Below are positions 52,620 through 64,000 of a stretch of 64,000 nucleotides of DNA, piece by piece. Source of the DNA: Epiperipatus broadwayi (lineage: Eukaryota; Onychophora; Udeonychophora; Euonychophora; Peripatidae); assembly GCA_028023455.1 (NCBI GenBank), contig JAQFVV010006637.1, forward strand, positions 190,001 to 254,000, read 5' to 3'. Both the position numbers and the translations under genes were made by a program. The notes under the pieces were generated by a model that searched no databases, was not told the origin of the DNA, and saw only the letters and a program-made list of their open reading frames with translations. Position 1 is the first letter of the stretch. Each line of letters begins with the position of its first letter.

Positions 52620-53660
52620 GTAAATAAGACATTTATTTTATATAGCACGATGTTTTAAATTGTAATAATAATTAGCATTAAGTTAATGCACATGCGCTTT
52701 GTAGATCTTAACAATAAATGAATACTCTCATTTCTGAAATCCAAGATAAAGTCTTTGTGAAAGAATAAAATGAATCCATCTATCCCTTCAACCCAAATGT
52801 TTAAGTATGGGCAAATCTTAAGTATTTGGAAATGAGAGTGTGAAGATATTAACAATCACTTTAAATTACCTTTACTATGTCTGAATGAATGACGCTTGTG
52901 AAATTTAGTAGAATTTACAATACATCATTCATAAATGAAATTAAACATTTGTAAATAAGACATTTATTTTATATAGCATGATTTCTTAAATTGTAATAAT
53001 AATTAGCATTAAGCTAATGCACATGCGCTTTGTAGATCTTATTTTATATAGCGTGATGTTTTAAATTATAATAATAATTAGCATTAAGCTAATGCACATG
53101 CGCTTTGTAGATCTTATTTTATATAGCGTGATGTTTTAAATTATAATAATAATTAGCATTAAGCTAATGCACATGCGCTTTGTAGATCTTATTTTATATA
53201 GCGTGATGTTTTAAATTATAATAATAATTAGCATTAAGCTAATGCACATGCGCTTTGTAGATCTTAACAATAAATGAATACTCTCATTTCTCAAATCCAA
53301 GATAAAGTCTTTGTGAAAGAATAGAATGAATCCATATATCCCTTCATCCCAAACGTTTAAGTATGGGCAAATCTTAAGTATTTGGAAATGAGAGTGTCAT
53401 TTGTTCAGACATAGTAAAGGTAATTTAAAGTGATTGTTAATATCTTCACACTCTCATTTCTAAATACTTAAGATTTGCCCATACTTAAACGTTTGGGTTG
53501 AAGGGATATATGGATTCATTCTATTCTTTCACAAAGACTTTTCTTGGATTTGAGAAATGAGAGTATTCATTTATTGTTAAGATCTACAAAGCACATGTAC
53601 ATTAGTTAATGCTAATTATAATAATAATAATAATAATAATAATAATTGTAAACAATTATA
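52620..53660. repeat. Cluster of a ~250-bp repeat, two direct and one inverted copy
   Basis: Copies at 52620-52885 and 52935-53420 are direct, and 53440-53660 is inverted relative to 53265-53400. All share aatgaatactctcatttct and ccttcaacccaaatgttta-like strings. The copies end in TAA-rich tracts, suggesting a SINE or MITE with a simple tail. Confidence 0.8.
52966..53265. repeat. 75-bp minisatellite, four units
   Basis: Units begin attttatatagcgtgatgtt and end ctttgtagatctt at 52966, 53041, 53116 and 53191. The last three are identical and the first differs at a few positions, indicating very recent expansion or conversion. Confidence 0.95.
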
Positions 53661-54654
53661 AACTTAAGATCATAAATATTATTATTTTAAATCTCTAAAT
53701 ATATAAGTTTCGTTAATATAAAAAAAGTTTTTAAAGTAAGAAAAAAACAATGCATTCAATAAATATATATATTTAATACATATATTTATAAAACAATTTT
53801 GTAGATGAAAACGTTAATTTATTGCATTATTTTATTAAGGTGAGTATTTAGTTTTAATTTGAACATAATATTATTAATGTTAAATATAAATTTGCCAAGT
53901 ATGTGATTGTTTGTTATAGTATTATAACATTGGTGTTTCAACTGGATTTATCTATCATTATCTAAGTATTAAAAACCAGTCATTACCTACTGTGAGAGAT
54001 GCTGTTAGCCAAAATAAACTACGGATCACTTGTCACTGATTAATCTGATCATCATTTTATGTATATATTAAAAAGCGGAATGATTGGTGGTTGATAAATT
54101 TGGCAATTTTTGTTAAAACGTTTTTCATCTGGATAGAAAATTTAATGTTTAAACACATTTATTAATCCAATTGGATTTTTTGAATTTCAGTGGATTTAAC
54201 ATCAGAGTAAAATTTTAATACTGCAAAATTTATATCAAGACCAGTGTCAAGGATATAATAAATAATAATAATAAAATGGTTTGCTTGGGAATTCATAAGA
54301 AGTTGAGAATTGGAAATCCTGGTCTAATCCATGAAAAGCATGGAGAATGAGTGTTATGGACAATGATTAATTGCACCAACATGTTCCTTCTTTGTAGGAC
54401 TGAATGGAAATTGCTCACACCCAGTAGACAATCTACCAACCCTTCAAATTTTTTTATAGACACCATGTCTTTATGAAAGTTCATTGGTTTTGATAAAATA
54501 CTGAAAATTTTCAGATTCTTAATATTGTAGTGCTTTAGAGAGCTGATTTTGTTTATTATTCGTTTTTTATATAAAAAACAAAAATGGTAAATGTAAAGTT
54601 CTATCTTTAAAAAAACTTTATTTCCAGAATAATAAATACCTTCTTATTATTAAG
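53661..54654. other. AT-rich DNA without supported genes
   Basis: Only short frames without recognisable domains. Confidence 0.5.
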
Positions 54655-54899
54655 ATATCACAAATAATAATGATTCCAATACAATTGAAATAAAACAACT
54701 ATAAGAAAAATATTTTTTTTTATTATTGAACGATTTTTCACCCTGTATTAGAGCTTTTTCAAAATACACTTTTCTAATACAATCACATGATCCTAATATC
54801 CACCAATACTTCCTCTAATGTTCATTTTACATAATCATTTTTTCCCCTGCAGTACAGGCTTTTTCACACCTGCACTCCAATATGTAATATATCTTTCAC

Positions 54900-55165
54900 A
54901 TGACCCTCAACTATCCACACTATTTCATAAGCCTTTCCATTAAAATTTGAAGATTGGCTATCTTAATATAAGATGAGCATTGATTGTATATATGTGTGGA
55001 GATGATAATCTGGACCAACTGATGAGTGCTGGTTTAGCACAAAATATGTATATTGGTGATTGTTTACTTTTTTGACATGTGTGTGATCAAGTGTGTCAGC
55101 AGTATGAGATAGCATGGATAGTTGAGGATTGTGTGAACATCTGAGTTCAAACCCCTATATAATAT
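54900..55165 (+). repeat. Family 1 hammerhead repeat, inserted in the left arm
   Basis: CTGATGA is intact at 55019-55025 and stem II is present, but the GAAA block reads CAAAA, so the core is damaged. Flanking left-arm sequence resumes at about 55158, showing that this repeat landed after the inverted repeat had formed. Confidence 0.75.
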
Positions 55166-55490
55166 TATAATCATGTTATATAATCATATAACCTATTTAC
55201 ATATTCATATATTACCCCTTTTTTAAATATATATATATATATATTATTTTTATACAATAAATAAAATCACATTAACTACAATTAAGTAATTATATACATA
55301 TATTATACACCATAAATTATACACTACTTTACATAAACTCTATTGAATTAATTATATGCATATACTTTATACATTAAACTAAATTATATATCATTTTTTA
55401 TATATTTCTCATTAACTAATTATTTACATGTATCATATATATTAACTTACAAAAACAAACAAATACCCCCCCCCCCCAATCAAATATATA

Positions 55491-55770
55491 TTAAATTATC
55501 CAATTATCATTTAATGCCCATTTACTACTCAACTTTACAGGTCCTTTAACTAAATTAACACATTTAGTCATATTCCCTTTAATATATAGTCTTATAATAT
55601 TTTCTTTTATTATAATCTTAACATATTTTATAACTTCCATATCTTTAGTACATCTCATTCTATGACCAGTATTCAAATGATGAAGATATGGTCCTGAATT
55701 CAGATCCTTCCTTTCAATAGCCATATTATGTTCCTTTCCCCTTTCTATTGCTATTTTCTCTGTTTGACAC
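55491..55770 (-). pseudogene. GIY-YIG nuclease C-terminal part, Penelope-like
   Basis: Reading from the gap edge: ERGKEHNMAIE, then YLHHLNTGHRM, VIKYVK, and a terminal NLVKGPVKLSSKW. The EH and HHxxxTGH spacing and the KGPxxLxxxW ending match Penelope-like nuclease tails. The N-terminal YIG part would lie in the assembly gap or a microsatellite. Confidence 0.6.
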
Positions 55771-55778
55771 ACACACAC

Positions 55779-56278
55779 NNNNNNNNNNNNNNNNNNNNNN
55801 NNNNNNNNNNNNNNNNNNNNNNNNNNNNNNNNNNNNNNNNNNNNNNNNNNNNNNNNNNNNNNNNNNNNNNNNNNNNNNNNNNNNNNNNNNNNNNNNNNNN
55901 NNNNNNNNNNNNNNNNNNNNNNNNNNNNNNNNNNNNNNNNNNNNNNNNNNNNNNNNNNNNNNNNNNNNNNNNNNNNNNNNNNNNNNNNNNNNNNNNNNNN
56001 NNNNNNNNNNNNNNNNNNNNNNNNNNNNNNNNNNNNNNNNNNNNNNNNNNNNNNNNNNNNNNNNNNNNNNNNNNNNNNNNNNNNNNNNNNNNNNNNNNNN
56101 NNNNNNNNNNNNNNNNNNNNNNNNNNNNNNNNNNNNNNNNNNNNNNNNNNNNNNNNNNNNNNNNNNNNNNNNNNNNNNNNNNNNNNNNNNNNNNNNNNNN
56201 NNNNNNNNNNNNNNNNNNNNNNNNNNNNNNNNNNNNNNNNNNNNNNNNNNNNNNNNNNNNNNNNNNNNNNNNNNNNNN
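55779..56278. other. Assembly gap of 500 N
   Basis: Exactly 500 unknown bases, bounded by (AC)n on both sides and then (AT)n. The round length suggests a placeholder of unknown size. Confidence 0.99.
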
Positions 56279-56312
<34 letters not shown>

Positions 56313-56705
56313 GATATGGAGATAGGTTATATGATTATATAAAATGATTATGTAAAATAAACAATAGAGGGAATATTGATAGAATATTGAAATAAAACAA
56401 ACAAACTCCTTTTTAAAACTTGCTTTTTATATGACTATAATGATGAAAAAGAAATCCAACATTTCGACTATTTCATATAGTCTTTTTATTTCAATATTGG
56501 ATATTTATGAACTATTTTGGAAAGAACTGTATGATTGATATATTAAATTATTAGAGTATTGTTAGATAAAAGGATCATGTGATTGTATTAGAAAAGTGTA
56601 TCTTGAAAAAGCCCTAATATAGGATAAAAACTGGTTCAATAATAAAGAAAATATTTATTTTTATATAGTTGTTTTGCTTCAGTTGTATTGGAAACATTAT
56701 TAATT

Positions 56706-58019
56706 ATTTGAAAACAATATTATGGACAAATCTATGTTTGACCATTGTTAAGGATATCATAAATAATATCACCTTTTTAGACATTTTTTCAGTCTCATGT
56801 GCAAAGAGAGCCTTGTGAAAAGAATTTGTCTTCAATTTGTTTGAGCACAAAAGAAAACTTTTATGATACTTATGGTGCATTTAGCATTCAAAAACACATG
56901 AGTTGATAATATAGAACCTTCCACTAGCTGCCTGTTTAAATATTTTCTATTTTCCTTAAGGGCATAGCTACTATGTCATAAATATTGGTTATACATCGGC
57001 CATTGATCCACACTGCCTGATGGCACTGTTTCTATACTAAAGCACATAAATATGCTGTTTTCAAGGCCACTCATAGATCTTACAGCCTGTAAACTGTTCA
57101 AATACTAAGATGTTGAAGTGCACCCTTACCCCCACATCTCTAGCGTATTGAACATTATTAGCGATGATTATGTGACACTTTCTATAGACATTAGTCTTGA
57201 CTATTGGACGGCATATGATATGAAGATTTCTGTAGTTGTAATGACAAAAAGTATATTAAAACGGATTTTTTTTGCTTAAATGTATTGTAATTGATGTGAG
57301 TTAGTAAAAATTGTAACGAATTGTTAAACACCCCTACCTTCATTGCCAGGGATCAGAATTCATAAAATGAGGAGTGTAAATCACGATTTGGCAAAGTTCA
57401 CAATCAAGTCACACACTTTCTGAGACTTTTTCGAGATCAAAACAGTTCAATGGCTGATGATGGACATTCAGCATTGTAGTTTTGAGATTGACCTGCTACA
57501 GAAGCAGATGTGGTGGGTTTCCTTCAAACCCCCCCCAAAGAAAAATATTTTACCGAGCCAGAAAAACTGTCTTTGTGGTGGTTTAATGAAATTAAGGCAT
57601 TGTCAAACATCTAAAATGGAATGTCAATCATGTCAATGTCGATGAAGAGGTTCCATTCACTCACTCATGGAACGGGCTTTGAGGGCTGCTGAATTGCTTT
57701 TTCAAAAAAGATACGGCTAATTGATTCTTGAAGCCGGATCAGCTTACAGTGAAGAGCTGAGTTGGAAAGGTGTCAAAATGCAATAAGGAATATGATGACA
57801 GGTCTTAGAGAGGTCTGTCGAGAAAGCCTTGTTGTTTCTCGATAAAAAATAACAAAAAGTTTCTTCAAAAACAATATTCAAAAAGACTTGGAACCAAAAA
57901 AAAAAAAAAAAAAAAAGTTTCTTTAAAAAAATAACAAAAAAAAAAGACCGGACAAAAAGAAATGTTTGTTTTTTAAATAAAACAAAAAAAAAAGACAGAA
58001 TATTTTAAAAAGCAATAGC
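56706..58019. other. Unassigned, partly less AT-rich block
   Basis: 57340-57800 has a higher GC content and coding-like phrases (for example PEKLSLWWFNEIKAL in one frame) but is broken by stops. I could not identify the family. A/T homopolymers dominate from 57895. Confidence 0.4.
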
Positions 58020-59025
<1,006 letters not shown>

Positions 59026-62000
59026 CAATTCAATTCTTTATTTATTTAATGTACATATCAACAGCATTTAGCCAATTATAGATTGCACAATAATACAAAT
59101 CTAAATAAGCATTAAAAAAAAAAAATAATAATAATAATAATAAAATAAATAATACCAATAAAATAGAAAATCAATAAAATGCACAAATAAATAAAAAGGC
59201 AATATATCAAATGAAATTAAGGAAAATATTTTTTTATGAGGACTTTAGTGAATTGTTTAAAATCCAAATTAAAAACATCATCATTACCAAAATCTTTGTT
59301 ATAAGTTCTAGGTAAACGAAATAAAGGGGAAAATCTTAATACATCAGATTTACAATTTTTCAGTTCAAAAACATTATGAGTACGAGTATTATAATTTTTT
59401 TTTTTAGTACCTAAGTTAGAAAGCAAATTAGATACAGAAATATTCTGGGAGATGAATTTATGAAGAAGTTTGAGATCTCTTGTTTTTCGTCTCAGTAGTA
59501 AATCAATATAGTGTTCATTACTTAAACTATTTAATTTTGCAAATTTGTCAAAAACAGACTGAATTCTTATGATATCTGTCCTGTTATGAGGATTCCATAT
59601 AATTGAACCATACTCCAAGATGGGAAGAACTAAGGATATAAAAAGTTTAATCTTTGTAAATTTATTAAATGCTTTTCCATATCTGTAAATAGCTCCTACA
59701 ATTTTAAGAGATTTATTCACCATAAAATTAATGTGATTATGAAAAGATCCATTATTGGAAAATATTATTCCGAGATCTCTTTGATGATCATTTGTTATAA
59801 TTTTAGAGTCCCCAATATAATAGGAAAACCTTAAGACTTCAGATTTTCTAGAGTAAGAGACAATGGAGCACTTATCCATATTTATATCTATATAATTATA
59901 TTCACACCAATTCAAGAAATTATCTACATCACTTTGAAGTAAAAAACAGTCATTAATAGAATAAATATGCCTAAAAATTTTGCAATCATCTGCATAACAT
60001 AGAAGATGTGAAAATTTAATGCATGTTTTTAGGTCATCAATGTATACATTAAATAATAAAGGTGCAAGAACACTGCCTTGAGGCACCCCAGTGAAGCAAT
60101 AATAAGGTAATGACAATTTACCATTAAACCTCACACAAGACATTCTATCCCTAAGAAAAGAGTCAAACCAATTAATTAATAATTTAGAAAAACCTAACCT
60201 ACAAAGCTTCTGAAGAAGAATTTTATGATTAACTCTATCAAAAGCCTTGGACATATCAAAATAAACAACATCTAACCTAGATTGATTCTCAATTGAATTT
60301 GAAATGTGATCAAAAATAGTTAGCAAATTTGTTTCAATGGACCTATTAGGCAAAAATCCATGCTGCTCTGGTGCCAAAACCTTAGAGACATCCAAGATAA
60401 TTTTATTATACAAACATCTTTCAAAAATTCGAGCAACAGTGTGTAGAATTGAAATAGGCCTATAGTCACTTACCAAATCTCTAGATCCTTTCTTAAAAAT
60501 AGGAACAACTTTAGCAATTTTAAGGGATGTAGGAAAAGTACCATTTGCTAAAGAGCAATTAAAAATATGCAAAAGAGGAGAAGCAATGTATTCAGCACAT
60601 CCTTTATAAATGAAAGCTGGAATATTGTCAAGGCCCACACTAGAATGTAATTTAAGCTGCCCAATAGCAAAAATAACATCAGATTCAATAAATGAATCAA
60701 ATGTTATCCTTTCTTCAACTAGATCATTATTTTCAGTCAAATCAGTAAAAGAATTAGATTGTTTAAAAAGCTCTGAGAAATAATGAGAAAAATCATCAGC
60801 AACTAGATTAGAATTATTATTCTGTAATTTTTTTTTTGTAATACCTAAATCCTTAACTAGAGACCAAAATTGCAAGGGATTATCAGAAATATGACTTTCA
60901 GTATTTTGTATAAATTTTTGAAAATCTCTATGATATATAACCTTTGACAATCTTCTATAATTAATAAAATTGTTATAATAATTTAAGTTCTTAGTTTTCC
61001 AATATTTACGATGATGAAATGATTTCCTTTTAATAATTTCTTTAAGAGAAACTGAAAACCAGCGAGGAAAACGTTTAGTTAAAAAAATTTTCTTAGGAAT
61101 GTATTTGTCAATTAGTTCACAAAATGATTGTTCAAAAAATCTCATACAAAAATCTACATCAGATGAAGAATACAAATTTTTCCAGTTAAAATTGGATAAT
61201 TGTAAACAAAGACCCAAATAATTTCCTTTTCTGTAGTTTCTTTTCATAGTTTTAAAGGGACAGAGTCTATTAAATTTAATATTAATATAAAATTCTAAGG
61301 GAGGATGATGCAAGTCAATGGAAAAAGGAAGAGAAGAAGTAGTTAAACATTCAATTGTAGGAAAATTACTGAGAATATAATCCAATGTGTGATCATTAAA
61401 ATTGGTGTATGGATTAAATTGTTTTAAATTCAACAAATTGCAAAACCGAATCATTCTCAATGCTTTAGGTGAAAAAGAGACAGAATCTATGATAGTAGTA
61501 CCCGAATATAAATCCGGAATATTAAAATCTCCGGTAATAATAAAATTATCATAGCCAATCAGAAAATCTTCAAGTGATGTCAAAAAATAATCAAACTCCA
61601 ACAACGACAAAGTGGGTTTGAGGTAAACATTACCCAAAATAAATTTAAAATTGTGATTTAAAGTAATTTCACACCATGTAGATTCACAAAAAGAAGAAGA
61701 AAAATAAAGTTCTTTATAAAAAACATCTTTATGAAGAGCAATCAGAGTACCACCACCTCGAGAAATATTATCCATAGATCTGTCAGTTCGCAAAATACTA
61801 AATCTATCATCAAGAAAAGAACAATCAGGAAATTGTTGATTTAGCCAAGTTTCTGTAAGTAAAATAAGATCAAAATGTTCTGTTTCAAAAAATTGCTTTA
61901 TTTGAACACATTTAGTTCTCATACCTCTGACATTCATGTAAAAACAAGAAAGGCCTACCATGTTACCCACAAAGATAATGCAAACAACACAAATAAAAAC

Positions 62001-62123
62001 AAAGAGAAAAAGAAAGAGATAAAGAAAAATAAAAATAAAATAGATAGTAAAACAAAATAAATTCTCTTAAAACCTTAGAGAACTGGCCAGAGATCCATAA
62101 AAAAAGAAATAGAAGCACATAAC
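59026..62123 (-). mobile_element. CR1/Jockey-type LINE, intact ORF2-like frame
   Basis: A 3.1-kb element on the minus strand between two (ATT)n arrays. The 5' end near 62123 leads into a 150-bp leader, then one 917-codon ORF, then a 190-bp 3' region ending (GAATT)n(ATT)n. No ORF1 was seen, so the copy may be 5'-truncated or the family may have a single ORF. Target-site duplications cannot be told from the repeats. Confidence 0.85.
59217..61970 (-). CDS. LINE endonuclease-reverse transcriptase (917 aa)
   Basis: An uninterrupted frame from an ATG at 61970. The endonuclease includes NVRG at residue 13, ETW at 40-42, GDFNIPD at about 147 and DHTLDYIL at about 193. The final SDH-like position reads SIDLHH (217-222), a deviation from the usual SDH. 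The RT begins near 485 with VVPIFKKGS, then DYRPISIL, FDMSKAFDRV (catalytic Asp near 572), GVPQGSVLAPLLF and CYADDCKIF (YADD at 659-662). No RNase H domain follows. The open length and its second, essentially identical copy suggest recent mobility. It belongs in the CR1/Jockey group; the exact clade is uncertain. Confidence 0.93.
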   Translation of the reverse strand: MGNMVGLSCFYMNVRGMRTKCVQIKQFFETEHFDLILLTETWLNQQFPDCSFLDDRFSILRTDRSMDNISRGGGTLIALHKDVFYKELYFSSSFCESTWCEITLNHNFKFILGNVYLKPTLSLLEFDYFLTSLEDFLIGYDNFIITGDFNIPDLYSGTTIIDSVSFSPKALRMIRFCNLLNLKQFNPYTNFNDHTLDYILSNFPTIECLTTSSLPFSIDLHHPPLEFYINIKFNRLCPFKTMKRNYRKGNYLGLCLQLSNFNWKNLYSSSDVDFCMRFFEQSFCELIDKYIPKKIFLTKRFPRWFSVSLKEIIKRKSFHHRKYWKTKNLNYYNNFINYRRLSKVIYHRDFQKFIQNTESHISDNPLQFWSLVKDLGITKKKLQNNNSNLVADDFSHYFSELFKQSNSFTDLTENNDLVEERITFDSFIESDVIFAIGQLKLHSSVGLDNIPAFIYKGCAEYIASPLLHIFNCSLANGTFPTSLKIAKVVPIFKKGSRDLVSDYRPISILHTVARIFERCLYNKIILDVSKVLAPEQHGFLPNRSIETNLLTIFDHISNSIENQSRLDVVYFDMSKAFDRVNHKILLQKLCRLGFSKLLINWFDSFLRDRMSCVRFNGKLSLPYYCFTGVPQGSVLAPLLFNVYIDDLKTCIKFSHLLCYADDCKIFRHIYSINDCFLLQSDVDNFLNWCEYNYIDINMDKCSIVSYSRKSEVLRFSYYIGDSKIITNDHQRDLGIIFSNNGSFHNHINFMVNKSLKIVGAIYRYGKAFNKFTKIKLFISLVLPILEYGSIIWNPHNRTDIIRIQSVFDKFAKLNSLSNEHYIDLLLRRKTRDLKLLHKFISQNISVSNLLSNLGTKKKNYNTRTHNVFELKNCKSDVLRFSPLFRLPRTYNKDFGNDDVFNLDFKQFTKVLIKKYFP

Positions 62124-62175
<52 letters not shown>
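62124..62175. repeat. (TAA)n array
   Basis: Seventeen or so perfect units at the 5' end of the first LINE. Confidence 0.97.
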
Positions 62176-62217
62176 TCAATCAATACTTTATTTAATTACA
62201 TATCAACAACATTTATC
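62176..62217 (-). mobile_element. Tiny 3'-end fragment of a related LINE
   Basis: About 42 bp (caatcaatactttatttaat and acatatcaacaacatttat) that match the last part of the LINE 3' region with a few differences. It is bounded by ATT arrays on both sides. A drastically 5'-truncated insertion of a sister element. Confidence 0.8.

Positions 62218-64000
<1,783 letters not shown>

Larger units (their letters stand above)
54655..56705 (-). mobile_element. Penelope-like fragment inside a large inverted repeat
   Basis: 54665-54800 mirrors 56575-56705 (gatcatgtgattgtattaga versus its complement). 54810-54845 mirrors about 56340-56385, and 55158-55195 mirrors about 56320-56350. Inside are a hammerhead repeat insertion, the GIY-YIG fragment on the minus strand and the assembly gap. 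Poly-C (10 bases) lies at 55466-55477. Confidence 0.75.

Noticed and set aside
52448-52648. Poly-serine protein
   Set aside because: Translation of the (ACT)n microsatellite.
52966-53265. CRISPR-like array
   Set aside because: The units are contiguous 75-bp direct repeats without spacers, in an animal genome.
55726-56342. Long frames across the N stretch
   Set aside because: Unknown bases read as open codons; only the part outside the gap at 55491-55770 has homology.
57340-57800. Host gene exon
   Set aside because: Coding-like phrases are broken by stops in every frame, with no splice signals that connect them.

Overview
This is a very AT-rich stretch of a repeat-dense animal genome, most likely an invertebrate. 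It has spliced exons with GT-AG and GC-AG introns, several LINE classes, Penelope-like and Ty3/Gypsy remnants, tRNA-derived SINEs, TIR transposons, long microsatellites and a 500-N assembly gap. I could not fix the taxon; an arthropod/chelicerate-like genome is only a guess.

The one host gene I recognise is the 3' part of an animal lipoxygenase on the + strand, nine exons from 13342 to 34203. The short ORFs look unremarkable alone, but joined across splice sites they align without gaps to the lipoxygenase catalytic domain. All five iron ligands are present, including the C-terminal isoleucine. One single-base frameshift lies in exon 7, and two successive introns appear to use GC donors. The N-terminal PLAT domain and start of the catalytic domain were not found and probably lie upstream. 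Introns 7 (5.7 kb) and 8 (10.6 kb) are packed with transposable elements.

Layout: 60-3505 RTE-type LINE (-). 3.69-7.97 kb, two direct copies of an unidentified ~1.9-kb unit. 8-13.3 kb, featureless AT-rich DNA with one hammerhead-bearing palindrome. 13.3-34.2 kb, lipoxygenase exons with SINE, TIR, hAT, Gypsy, RTE and Penelope insertions in the introns. 35.1-37.2 kb, an alternating-orientation array of a hammerhead-bearing repeat. 37.6-39.7 kb, more hammerhead-type and tRNA-like repeats. 40.2-45.3 kb, a decayed Tx1/L1-like LINE (-) split by an RTE insertion with a 10-bp target-site duplication. 45.4-50.8 kb, MITEs, a SINE and an inverted pair of Penelope ends. 50.8-53.7 kb, microsatellites and a 75-bp minisatellite. 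54.6-56.7 kb, a Penelope fragment inside a large inverted repeat holding the assembly gap. 58-64 kb, two essentially identical CR1/Jockey-type LINE copies (-) embedded in (ATT)n arrays, one with an intact 917-codon ORF.

The most interesting signal is the recurrence of hammerhead-ribozyme cores (CUGANGA, then a short stem, then GAAA, then a very short stem III) in at least four unrelated repeat families. Almost always they sit inside palindromic repeats, and several lie near GIY-YIG fragments of Penelope-like elements.
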